Shown: piece after piece, positions 8,464 to 18,845 of the stretch
Numbering within the stretch: position 1 is the stretch's first letter
Layout of the letters: every line of letters starts with the position of its first letter
From: Holophagales bacterium
GTDB lineage: Bacteria > Acidobacteriota > Thermoanaerobaculia > Multivoradales > JAGPDF01
Length of the DNA: 64,000 bases
Direction: 5' to 3'
Assembly (NCBI GenBank): GCA_016699405.1
Contig: CP064972.1
Location: 3,875,501 to 3,939,500, forward strand
The notes under the pieces: model-generated
What the model saw: only the letters and a program-made list of their open reading frames with translations
The model's database searches: none
What the model was told of the DNA's origin: nothing
Made by a program: the position numbers and the translations under genes

Positions 8464-9459
8464 TCAGCCCTGGGCCGGACGGCCGCCGGCCTTCTGCCAA
8501 GCCCGCCGCCCGAGGTCGAGCGCGACGGCGACGAGGGTGCGGATCTGCTCGGGCTCGGTATGCCAGCCGCCACTGGTGTCGGCGTGCTGGCGCACGACGA
8601 GGAAGCTCACCTCGCCGCTCTTGCCATTCTCGGCGACGATCTTCGTCTCGCCGCTGCGCCGCGGGCAATCGTGGGCGCGTGGCGGCTCGAACGGAGCCTT
8701 GCCGAGAACGACGGCGTAGAGGTACGGGTAGTCGCTCCCCTGGACGTTGTTGAGCGCCACCTGGAGCTGCACGCCGAGAAAGCCACTGGCGTCGTCGCGA
8801 GACGGTCGCAGCATCAGCCGGGCGTCCACCGGGTACTTCCCGCGCTTGCCCTCGCGCAAGGCGAGCAGCGGCACGAGGTCGAAGTCGCCCTTGGCGAGCG
8901 CTTCGGCCTGGGCGCGCGCCACGGCGAGCGCCAACCCCTTCTTGCGCAGCTCGCTCGGATTCCAGGTGGTGCGCATGCCGTTCAGCCAGAGCGGGACGAA
9001 GAGCAACGGCGCGGCGACGCCGAGGCGGAAGAAGGCGTCGAAGCCGAGCCTTGCGGCGAGGAAGATCGCCCCGCCGCCGAGCGCCAGCACGACGCCGGCG
9101 AGCGTCACGCAGCCGATCGCGTTCGAGCTGTCCCAGGGGGTGACGTCCCAGCGCTCGCCGCGCCGCTCGAGCTCCTCGACACGCTCGAGCCAGCCCTCCT
9201 CGACCGGCGCCCAGACCTCTTCGTGCACCGGGGTCGCCCCTCCGGGAGCGGTCGACTGGCGCCGCACCCAGAGCGGCAGGTGACCGGCGACGACGAGGCC
9301 CAGTCCCGGCAGGTTGAAGGGGAACGGCAGCAGCACCCACCCGGCCAGCCCGAGGGCGAAGAGGGCGCCGGCGAGCAGCACCCGGCGACCGAGCGAGGCG
9401 GAGGTGAAGACGAACTGCAGCGTGGCCGCTTCGGCGGCACTCGGCCAGAGAGCGCTCAA
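8464..9459 (-). CDS. Membrane protein of unknown family, middle gene of the CHSA/radical SAM operon
   Basis: I do not recognise this 331-residue protein. The start is a TTG at 9459 that overlaps the stop of the CHSA-repeat gene (TTGA), with GGAGG seven bases upstream; the large open frame upstream of it is the reverse reading of the neighbour. Hydrophobic segments lie at about 24-56 (two passes, with a short PFNLPG turn) and about 113-150. Between them is an acidic/Arg-rich soluble stretch (HEEVWAPVEEGWLERVEELERRGERW). The C-terminal ~160 residues are soluble, with a PRAHDCPRRSGETKIVAENGKSGEVSF strand-rich segment split here for brevity. Coupling to both neighbours points to a shared function, perhaps a membrane partner of the repeat protein. 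Confidence 0.72.
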   Translation of the reverse strand: MSALWPSAAEAATLQFVFTSASLGRRVLLAGALFALGLAGWVLLPFPFNLPGLGLVVAGHLPLWVRRQSTAPGGATPVHEEVWAPVEEGWLERVEELERRGERWDVTPWDSSNAIGCVTLAGVVLALGGGAIFLAARLGFDAFFRLGVAAPLLFVPLWLNGMRTTWNPSELRKKGLALAVARAQAEALAKGDFDLVPLLALREGKRGKYPVDARLMLRPSRDDASGFLGVQLQVALNNVQGSDYPYLYAVVLGKAPFEPPRAHDCPRRSGETKIVAENGKSGEVSFLVVRQHADTSGGWHTEPEQIRTLVAVALDLGRRAWQKAGGRPAQG

Positions 9460-11243
9460 TGCGAGCCTCCGGAGACGCAGGCGGAGTGACAGGCGCTGTG
9501 ACAGGCCGAATGACAGGCGCTGTGGCACGCACTGTGGCAAGCCGAGTGACAGGCACTGTGACAGGCCGAGTGGCAGGCGCTGTGACAGGCGGCGTGCTCG
9601 TAGGAGCCGACGAGGTCCTCCGGGCCGAACGCCGCCATCGAGCCCCGGGCCGGGAGCGGACCGAGCGCGGGCATCAGATTGGCGAAGCTCGCGGAGGCAC
9701 CGCCGCCACCGAACTCCCCTCCCCCGCCGCGGAAGATCGTCGCCGGCTCGCTGCGCCAGACCGCCGGGCCGGAGGTGTGGTGCTGCGACACCCAGATCGG
9801 GTAGTAGCGATCGGTGACCGCCTCCGGTCGGCGGATCGTCTGCCCCGACACCGTGCCGACATCGGGGAAGAGCGCCGCGAAGAGGCGCCGATAGTGGTCG
9901 CGCGTCGCGTCGAGATCGGCGTCCCACGCCTTGCGTTGTACGGTGCCGACCAGGAGCTCGCCGATCTCGCCGGCAAGCCCCGCCGGCACGGGAGCGAGGT
10001 CGGGACCGAGCTTCCCCCAGACCGCTCCGGGATACGGGTCGTCCTCGGCCGGCTCCTCACCGCGGCGCGCGAGCCACAAGACGCCGTCGCGCAACTCGCG
10101 GACGAGTCGCCCGTCGCCGGAGAGCCGGTCGAGCACCATCGCCAGCACCACCTGGAACGGCAGGCCGAGCAGCACCAGCGCTTCGAGGTCGGCGAGCTCC
10201 GCGACCTTGCCCGGCTTGCGGAAGGTCGAGAGGCGCAACCGCGGCGGCTCCCAGTCGGCGCGCTCCCAGAGGACGTCGGGGGCCGTCGCGTAGGCGCGCG
10301 CCAGCCCCTTGAGCTTGCGCCCGGCGATCAGCAGCGCGAGCGCGGCGAGGGAGAGCAGCACGGGTAGGCCGACGCTGAGCCGCAGGCGCCGCGCCACCTC
10401 CTCCGCCCGCCGCCGCTCGGCGGCTTCGGCGAGCGTGCGCTCGCGCTCCGCGGCGGCCGCGGCAAACGCTGCGGCTCGCTGCTCGGCGGCAATCGCGGCC
10501 ACACCGGGGAAGCTCGCCTCCGGCAGGTAGAGCTGGACGCGGTGATCGGTGTTGGCCGCGACCTCGTTCTGGTGGAAGCGCACCCAGAGGGTCGGCGGCT
10601 CGCCCTCGCCGCGATAGGTGACGAGGTAGCGCTCGTTGACGAACGGCTCGGTGCGCAGCCCGACCGCCGTCGAGGTCTCTTCGAGCGAGAGCTCGCCGAC
10701 ACGCGGCGCCGCCACCGAAGGGAAGCGGACGACCAGTGTCTCGTGAGTGAGCGGCTGATCCCACGCCACCGGCGACCAGTTCAGGACGACCAGCCGCGTC
10801 CCGTCCTCGGCGACGGTCGGTGCCACCATCCCGGCCCGGGCGAGATCGGCCCGATAGGTGAAGCGGTAGGTCGCCTCCCCGGGGCCCCAGGCCTCGCCGC
10901 CGGCGAGCACCACGTCCCAGCGACCGCCGTCGACCGGAGAGATCGACAACGGCACCTGCCGGCCGTCCGGCAGCTCCGCCACCCCGTCGCCGAAGCTCGG
11001 CGTCGCCTGCTCGCCCTGGAAGTAGAAGCCGTGCATCGTGCCCGCGGTGCGCCAGCGCGTCTCGTAGCCGACTGTCGCCCCGCCGGCGGCGTCGACCTCG
11101 AGCGTCACCTCCGCCCAGACGATCTCGCCCTGGGCTCGCGCGGCAGGCACCGCCGCGAGGGCGCAGACCATGGCCAGCAGGACAGCCGCTCCGGCGGTCG
11201 CAAGGCCGTGACGACGGGTGCCGATCGAGTCGCGGAGCCTCAT
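9456..11243 (-). CDS. Membrane-anchored protein with C-terminal (CHSA)9 repeat tail
   Basis: A 595-residue protein starting at ATG 11243. Residues 1-38 are a signal peptide ending ARAQ. Residues ~40-245 form a secreted, beta-rich domain resembling the DUF2207 type. Residues 248-290 are a charged Ala/Glu/Arg helix, and 291-308 a transmembrane segment (LPVLLSLAALALLIAG). Then comes a cytoplasmic region (~320-500) with a winged-helix-like stretch around 350-395, a Gly-rich linker (GGGGEFGGGG, 506-515), and a tail: nine CHSA units at 553-588 followed by CVSGGSH. That places ten cysteines spaced every four residues on the cytoplasmic side, reachable by the operon's radical SAM enzyme. The family is not one I can name with certainty. 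TIGR04222-type membrane domains with Cys/Gly-rich tails are the nearest thing I recall. Confidence 0.8.
   Translation of the reverse strand: MRLRDSIGTRRHGLATAGAAVLLAMVCALAAVPAARAQGEIVWAEVTLEVDAAGGATVGYETRWRTAGTMHGFYFQGEQATPSFGDGVAELPDGRQVPLSISPVDGGRWDVVLAGGEAWGPGEATYRFTYRADLARAGMVAPTVAEDGTRLVVLNWSPVAWDQPLTHETLVVRFPSVAAPRVGELSLEETSTAVGLRTEPFVNERYLVTYRGEGEPPTLWVRFHQNEVAANTDHRVQLYLPEASFPGVAAIAAEQRAAAFAAAAAERERTLAEAAERRRAEEVARRLRLSVGLPVLLSLAALALLIAGRKLKGLARAYATAPDVLWERADWEPPRLRLSTFRKPGKVAELADLEALVLLGLPFQVVLAMVLDRLSGDGRLVRELRDGVLWLARRGEEPAEDDPYPGAVWGKLGPDLAPVPAGLAGEIGELLVGTVQRKAWDADLDATRDHYRRLFAALFPDVGTVSGQTIRRPEAVTDRYYPIWVSQHHTSGPAVWRSEPATIFRGGGGEFGGGGASASFANLMPALGPLPARGSMAAFGPEDLVGSYEHAACHSACHSACHSACHSACHSACHSACHSACHSACHSACVSGGSH
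9480..9587 (-). repeat. Nine tandem 12-bp coding repeats (Cys-His-Ser-Ala)
   Basis: The protein repeat is perfect but the DNA is not. Cys uses TGT and TGC, Ser uses AGC, AGT, TCG and TCC, and Ala uses GCC, GCT and GCG. Serine codons mostly alternate between the AGY and TCN boxes (AGC, TCG, AGT, TCG, AGT, AGC, TCG, AGC, TCC), so the original unit was probably 24 bp encoding two CHSA. Synonymous divergence with no amino-acid change implies selection on the peptide. Confidence 0.95.
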
Positions 11244-11408
11244 CGGAATTCGCGTCCTACCGTAGGCCGTGCGCCCGCTCCTCGCCACACCCCGCCGGGT
11301 GGGGCGAGCCGGTGCCTTCGCTGCGACGCCCGACTCGCGAAGCCTCGAGGGATCGAGCTTCGGCTGCGGTCTGCCGAATTCGCACCTCGTTCAGGAGGAG
11401 CTCCCGGC

Positions 11409-11741
11409 ATGACGGCGTTGCGCTTTCTCGTCGAAGAAAACCCGGAAGGGGACTTCCTTGCCCGGGCGCTCGGCCCAGCCATCTTCGCCGAAGCCGACGA
11501 CCGCGCGGCTCTCCACGAGAATGTCCGTGACGCGGTCGCCTGCCACGTCGACGAGGCGGACGCGCCCAAAGTGGTCCGCCTCCATTTCGTGCGCGAGGAC
11601 CTGCTGGCGCTGGGAAGCTACCGCGGGAGGTGGGAGCACTTGAGCTGGACGCGGCGCTACGACGGCTCGGGGACGAGGTCACCCACCAGACCGGGAGCCA
11701 TCTCCGCTCGACCCGTGCCTGGCCGCGCCAGCATCCCCTGA
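11409..11741 (+). CDS. hicB: HicB-like antitoxin with lost stop codon
   Basis: The first ~67 residues (MTALRFLVEENPEGDFLARA, then FAEADDRAALHENVRDAVACH and KVVRLHFVREDLLAL) are a HicB-type antitoxin of the short group often mislabelled 2-oxoisovalerate dehydrogenase. GGAGGAG precedes the ATG. HicB proteins of this group normally stop right after HFVRDEVLA, with hicA starting at once. Here the frame runs on for ~43 low-complexity Arg/Ser/Pro residues that are simply the hicA region read out of frame. The native end was therefore near 11611, and the annotated extension is probably an artefact of a lost stop. The normal role would be neutralising HicA and repressing the operon. Confidence 0.62.
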   Translation: MTALRFLVEENPEGDFLARALGPAIFAEADDRAALHENVRDAVACHVDEADAPKVVRLHFVREDLLALGSYRGRWEHLSWTRRYDGSGTRSPTRPGAISARPVPGRASIP

Positions 11742-11878
11742 CCCTGCCGAATCACAGCCCGCTCGCGACTGACACGCCGGCGGCGATCGTCGCAGAGCTG
11801 GCGCGCGGGCGAGGTGAGGAACGGCAGACCGTCGTCTCGGCTCTCGTCGGCGGGAACCGACGGCCCAGCGACCTCTGA
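11612..11878 (+). pseudogene. hicA: Decayed hicA toxin
   Basis: The frame from 11612 reads GKLPREVGALELDAALRRLG then DEVTHQTGSHLR and LTLPNHSPL, which follows HicA mRNA interferases (KLPRDVSG, QTGSH with its catalytic His, TIPDH). The codon where the start should be (just before AAG CTA at 11615) is GGG. The nearest in-frame initiator is GTG at 11630, which drops the conserved KLPRE. The C-terminal helix is also altered: the usual GTL/ILADVAEHF part reads DTPAAIVAELARGRG and ends with an unrelated NRRPSDL tail. I infer an inactivated toxin; a weakly translated GTG form cannot be excluded. Confidence 0.55.
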
Positions 11879-11992
11879 ACGTTCGTGCCGAGCGGTACCT
11901 GATCTCGCACGCCCTGACGAGTGAGGCTCCGCCATCTCCTCCGAAGGCCTGACTCGCTGCCGCAGGCGACGGAGCGGGCCGTCGACCGCGCC

Positions 11993-13375
11993 TCAGCGAA
12001 CGAGATTGGGCTGGCGCACGAGGAAGCGGCCGCTCCCGGGCTCGGCGAGGATCTGGCCGTCGCGGTACCTCAGCTCGCCGCGGGCGACCACGGCAGCAGG
12101 GGCGCCTTCGATCTCGAAGCCCTCGTAGATGCTCGCGTCGTTGCGGTGGCGATGGGTCGCCGCCGAGATCGTCGCCGTCGCGCCGGGGTCCCAGAGCACC
12201 AGGTCGGCGTCCGATCCGACGGCGATCGCCCCTTTGCGCGGATAGAGCCCGAAGAGCTTCGCCGGACGGGTCGACACGAGATCGACGAAGCGATGCGCGT
12301 CGATGCGGCCGGTGCCGACGCCGAAGGTCCAGAGCAGCGAGAGGCGGTGCTCGATCCCCGCCGCACCGCCAGGGATGCGCCGGAAGTCGTCGCGACCCGC
12401 CGCCTTCTGCGCCTGGGTGAAGGGACAGTGGTCGGTCGCCACGACCTGGAGGGTCCCGGCGGCGAGGGCCTTCCAGAGGGCCGTCTGATGCCCGCGCGGG
12501 CGGATCGGCGGCGAGACGACGAACGCCGCCCCGGCGAAATCGGGGCGGTCGTAGACCGCGTCGTCGAGCAGCAGATACTGCGGGCAGGTCTCGCCGACGA
12601 TCTCGACACCCCGCTCGCGCGCCCGGGCGATCGCCGCCGCCGCTTCCGCACAGGTGACGTGGACGACGTACGTGGTCGCCCCGGTCAGACCGGCGAGCAT
12701 CGCCATCCGCGCGGTCGCCTCCTCCTCGGTCTCCGGCGGGCGCGAAAGGGCGTGGTAGCGCGGCGCCGTCAACCCGGCGAGCGCCATCCGGTCGCGCAGC
12801 AGCTCGATGATCTCGCCGTGCTCGGCGTGCACGAGGATCGTCGCCCCGAGCGTCCGGGCCTCGGCCATCACCTGGACGAGATCGCGGTCGTCGATTCCGA
12901 CCGTGCCCTTGTAGGCGAGGTAGACCTTGAACGACGGCACCCCTTCCTCGAGCACGCAACGGCGCATCTCCTCGGCCGTGCCGTCGCCCCACCAGGTGAC
13001 GCCGAGGTGCAGACCGTAGTCGACGAGCGAGCGCTCCGCCTCGAGCAGCCGGGCATCGAGCGCCGACACGAAGCTCTCTCCGCGCTCGGGATGGACGAAG
13101 TCGATCAGCGTCGTGGTGCCGCCGGCGAGCGCCGCGGCGCTGCCGCTGGCGAAGTCGTCGGCCGACACCGTGCCGGCGACCAGCAGCGAGAGATGGACGT
13201 GCGGATCGACCCCGCCCGGAAAGACGAGCAGCCCGGTCGCGTCGAAGGTCGCCTCGCCGTCGACCGGCTCGAGCTCGTCGCCGAGCTCGGCGATCCGTCC
13301 GTCGCGACAGCGCAGGTCGCCGGTCCACCGCCGGTCGGCGGTGATCATCGTGCCGTTGCGCAGGAGCAGGCCCAT
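11993..13375 (-). CDS. hyuA: Dihydropyrimidinase/D-hydantoinase-type cyclic amidohydrolase (HyuA/YgeZ-like)
   Basis: A 460-residue cytoplasmic amidohydrolase opening cyclic diamides (hydantoin, dihydropyrimidine or related rings) to N-carbamoyl compounds. Metal ligands are H59 and H61 in VDPHVH, the carboxylated lysine K150 in PSFKVYLAYKG, and histidines in LVHAEHGE and VVHVTC. The C-terminal ATDHCPF and RPAKLFGLYPRKGAI are standard for the family. The length equals E. coli HyuA (461). It is divergent from the Se-XDH/SsnA operon across a 98-bp promoter region, and in E. coli hyuA sits with ygeW, ygeX, ygeY, ssnA and xdhD, so a role in purine or ureide breakdown is likely. Confidence 0.9.
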   Translation of the reverse strand: MGLLLRNGTMITADRRWTGDLRCRDGRIAELGDELEPVDGEATFDATGLLVFPGGVDPHVHLSLLVAGTVSADDFASGSAAALAGGTTTLIDFVHPERGESFVSALDARLLEAERSLVDYGLHLGVTWWGDGTAEEMRRCVLEEGVPSFKVYLAYKGTVGIDDRDLVQVMAEARTLGATILVHAEHGEIIELLRDRMALAGLTAPRYHALSRPPETEEEATARMAMLAGLTGATTYVVHVTCAEAAAAIARARERGVEIVGETCPQYLLLDDAVYDRPDFAGAAFVVSPPIRPRGHQTALWKALAAGTLQVVATDHCPFTQAQKAAGRDDFRRIPGGAAGIEHRLSLLWTFGVGTGRIDAHRFVDLVSTRPAKLFGLYPRKGAIAVGSDADLVLWDPGATATISAATHRHRNDASIYEGFEIEGAPAAVVARGELRYRDGQILAEPGSGRFLVRQPNLVR

Positions 13376-13396
13376 GGCACAGGAGAATAGCGCTCC

Positions 13397-13425
13397 TTGC
13401 CTGCGCCGCGGGGGGGAGGTACCCT
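13397..13425 (+). promoter_or_regulatory. Sigma70-type promoter of the Se-XDH/SsnA operon
   Basis: TTGCCT (13397-13402), a 17-base spacer, then TACCCT (13420-13425). It is followed by a ~48-base leader with GAGGAG ten bases before the ATG at 13474. Both hexamers are good matches for a GC-rich genome. Confidence 0.5.
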
Positions 13426-13473
13426 TGCCCGACGACCGACCGGGTCCGACCCGACCGGCCCTCGAGGAGCTTC

Positions 13474-16106
<2,633 letters not shown>

Positions 16107-16110
<4 letters not shown>

Positions 16111-18830
16111 TCGTTCTCGGACCGGACTGCGACGGCCGCATCGTCCGCGTCGACGGCGGCGCCATCCTCGACGACGGCGTGGCGCCGGCCTCGGCGGTGG
16201 CTCTCGCGGCGACCGGCGGACGGATCGAGCCCGGACGGGTCAACGCCCACACCCATCTCTACAGCGGCCTCGCCCCGCTCGGCCTGCCGCCGCTCGAACC
16301 GGCGCCCGAGAATTTCCTGCAGATCCTCGAGCGGCTCTGGTGGCGACTCGACCGCGCGCTCGACGAGGCGTCGCTCGCCGCCGCCGCTCGCTTCTACGTC
16401 GCCGAGGCGCTCCTCGCCGGAACCGGCGCGCTCGTCGATCACCACGAGTCGCCGGCCTTCCTCGAGGGCTCGCTCGACGTGCTCGCCGACGTCTGCCAGG
16501 AGCTCGGCGCCCGCGCCGTCCTCTGCTATGGCGCCACCGAGCGCAACGGCGGGCGCGAGGAGGCGCGGCGCGGGCTCGCCGAATGCCGCCGCTTCATCCG
16601 CTCGAACCGGCGGCCGCTCGTCCGCGGGCTCGTCGGGCTGCACGCCTCGTTCACCGTCTCCGACGAGACGGCGCGCGAGGCCGGAGCGCTGGCCCGCGAC
16701 CTCGGCACGGTGGTCCACGTGCACCTCGCCGAGGACCGTGCCGACGTCGAGGACGCGCGACGGCGCGGCTACCCCGGACCGCTCGAACGTCTTCTCGCGC
16801 TCGACGCCCTGCCGGCCGGATCGATCCTCGCCCACGGCGTCCACCTCGATGCCGCGCAGGTGCGGCGCGCCGAGGACCACGGACTCTGGCTGGTGCAGAA
16901 TCCGCGCTCCAACCGGGGCAACGGCGTGGGCTACCCGCCGGCGCTCGCCGCGAGCCGCCATGTCGCCCTCGGCACCGACGGCTACCCGGCGCACATGGAC
17001 GACGAGGCGGCGGCGCTCTGCGCCGACGCCGAGCTCCACGGTGACGACCCGGTCGCCGTCGCCCGGCGTCTCGTGGCGGCGCGCGATCTGCTCGGCGAGC
17101 GCTTCGACCGCCGCTTCGCTCCCCTCGTCGCCGGCACCGCCGCCGACCTCGCCGTCCGCGACGGCAAGGAGACCCTGCAACTTCTCGTCGACGGCCGCCT
17201 CGTCGTGCACCAGGGCCGCCTGGTCACCGCCGATGCCGGCGCCATCCGCATCGCCGCGGAGCAGGCCGCCGAGCGCCTCTGGCGCCGCATGGCCGCCGTC
17301 GACGGACCCCCTTCGAGGCGAAAGAGGAATCGCATGCCCACGCTTGGACTGGAAACCGAGATCGTCGACCGCGAAGTGCTCGCCCGCAGCGTCGAGCGTT
17401 GCCGCCAGGAGGGCGTGCTCCTCCCCACCTTCGCCGAGCTGGCCGACCCGCACCGCGTCCCGCCGGCCCGTCGCGCGAAGCTCGCCGACGTCCACCCGGA
17501 CACGCCCTCGCCGTGGAACCTCTGGCGTGTCCACTGGTACAACCCGGCGGAGCGCGGTGCCGGCCTGCGCGCGGTGCCCGACTACCTCGAGCTCCCCGAG
17601 AGCCTCACCGGCGTCGCCGCGCGGATCGTCGTGCTCCCGGCCGATCGCTTTCCGATGATCCACGCCCACAAGGTGCTCGCCGCCTACGCCTGCCTCGCAC
17701 CGCGGCTGGTCACCGGACAGTTCGACCCGACGCGCCACAAGGCGATCTGGCCGTCGACCGGCAACTACTGTCGCGGCGGCGTGGCGATCTCACGCATCAT
17801 GGGCTGCCGCGGTGTCGCGGTGCTCCCCGAAGGGATGAGCCGCGAGCGTTTCGCCTGGCTCGAGCGCTGGGTGGCCGACCCCGCCGACATCGTCCGCACG
17901 CCCGGCACCGAAAGCAACGTCAAGGAGATCTACGACCGCTGCGCCGAGCTCGATCGCGACCCCGGCAACATCGTCTTCAACCAGTTCGCCGAGTTCGGCA
18001 ACTACCTCGGCCACTACCTCGCCACCGGACGGGCGCTCGGCCATGTCTTCGAGACGCTCGCCGAGCGCGAGCCCGGCCTGCGGCTGCGCGCCTTCGTCTC
18101 GGCCAGCGGCTCGGCCGGCACGCTCGCCGCCGGCGACTACCTCAAGGAGCAGTTCGGCGCGCGGATCGTCGCCGCCGAGGCGCTCGAGTGCCCGACGCTG
18201 CTCGAGAACGGCTTCGGCGCGCACAACATCCAGGGGATCGGCGACAAGCACATCCCGTTCATCCACAACGTGATGAACACCGATTTCGTCGCCGCGGTCT
18301 CCGATCGCGCGACCGACGCCCTCGACGTCCTCTTCAACTCCGCTGCCGGTCGCGCCCATCTCGCCCACCGCGGGGTGCCGGAGGCCCTGGTCGCGCAGCT
18401 GCCGCGGCTTGGGTTCTCGTCGATCTGCAACGTGCTGGCTGCCATCATGACCGCCAAGCACCTGGGCCTCGGGCGAGAGGACGTCCTCGTCACCGTCGCC
18501 ACCGACAGCGCGGCGATGTACGGCAGCGAGCGCGAAATGACGCTCTCGCGCGACTACGCCGAGGGCTTCGAGCGGCCGGAGGCGGCCGAGGTCTTCGGTC
18601 GCTATCTCGCCGGCGCGCGACCCGACACCTTCCTCGAGCTCACCGAACGCGATCGGCGGCGCATCTTCAACCTCGGCTACTTCACCTGGGTCGAGCAGCA
18701 GGGGGTGACCATCGAGCAGTTCAGCGCCCGCCGCAACCAAGCGTTCTGGCGCGGGCTGCGCGATCTCGTCCCGGCCTGGGACGCGCGCATCGCCGAGGTC
18801 AACGCACGCACCGGCCTGGCGACGGCCTGA
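16107..18830 (+). CDS. ssnA: SsnA-like aminohydrolase in one open frame with a PLP-dependent lyase
   Basis: From GTG 16107 (GTGA overlap with the Se-XDH stop) the frame is open for 907 codons. Residues 1-~409 are an SsnA-type amidohydrolase: metal ligands H48 and H50 in VNAHTHLYSGL, then HVHLAED, SILAHGVHLD and the Asp of LGTDGYPAHMDD; GTAADLAV closes the domain. SsnA enzymes are putative guanine-deaminase-like or ureide hydrolases of the Se-XDH cluster. No stop codon separates it from the PLP enzyme starting at 17334; the joint reads AAVDGPPSRRKRNRMPTLGL. Either this is a real fusion or the ssnA stop has been lost and the second protein is made from the internal ATG. Confidence 0.8.
17334..18830 (+). 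CDS. PLP-dependent fold-type II enzyme (cysteine synthase superfamily), possible internal start
   Basis: Read from the internal ATG at 17334 (AGAGGA eight bases upstream) this is a 498-residue fold-type II PLP enzyme. K113 in IHAHKVLAAY is the likely Schiff-base lysine, STGNYC (141-146) is the substrate/phosphate asparagine loop, SASGSAGTLAAGDYL binds the PLP phosphate, and HNIQGIGDKHIPF is the cysteine-synthase-like helix end. The ~100-residue N-terminal region (TPSPWNLWRVHWYNP) is not found in cysteine synthase. The reaction is unknown; context suggests beta-elimination or substitution on an amino acid formed from purine breakdown. It is in frame with ssnA with no stop between. Confidence 0.78.
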   Translation: MPTLGLETEIVDREVLARSVERCRQEGVLLPTFAELADPHRVPPARRAKLADVHPDTPSPWNLWRVHWYNPAERGAGLRAVPDYLELPESLTGVAARIVVLPADRFPMIHAHKVLAAYACLAPRLVTGQFDPTRHKAIWPSTGNYCRGGVAISRIMGCRGVAVLPEGMSRERFAWLERWVADPADIVRTPGTESNVKEIYDRCAELDRDPGNIVFNQFAEFGNYLGHYLATGRALGHVFETLAEREPGLRLRAFVSASGSAGTLAAGDYLKEQFGARIVAAEALECPTLLENGFGAHNIQGIGDKHIPFIHNVMNTDFVAAVSDRATDALDVLFNSAAGRAHLAHRGVPEALVAQLPRLGFSSICNVLAAIMTAKHLGLGREDVLVTVATDSAAMYGSEREMTLSRDYAEGFERPEAAEVFGRYLAGARPDTFLELTERDRRRIFNLGYFTWVEQQGVTIEQFSARRNQAFWRGLRDLVPAWDARIAEVNARTGLATA

Positions 18831-18845
18831 GCCGAGACGCAGGCG

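Noticed and set aside
9480..9587. Direct repeats looked at as a CRISPR or minisatellite
   Set aside because: There are no spacers, the unit is 12/24 bp and in frame, and codons vary synonymously, so it is a coding repeat.
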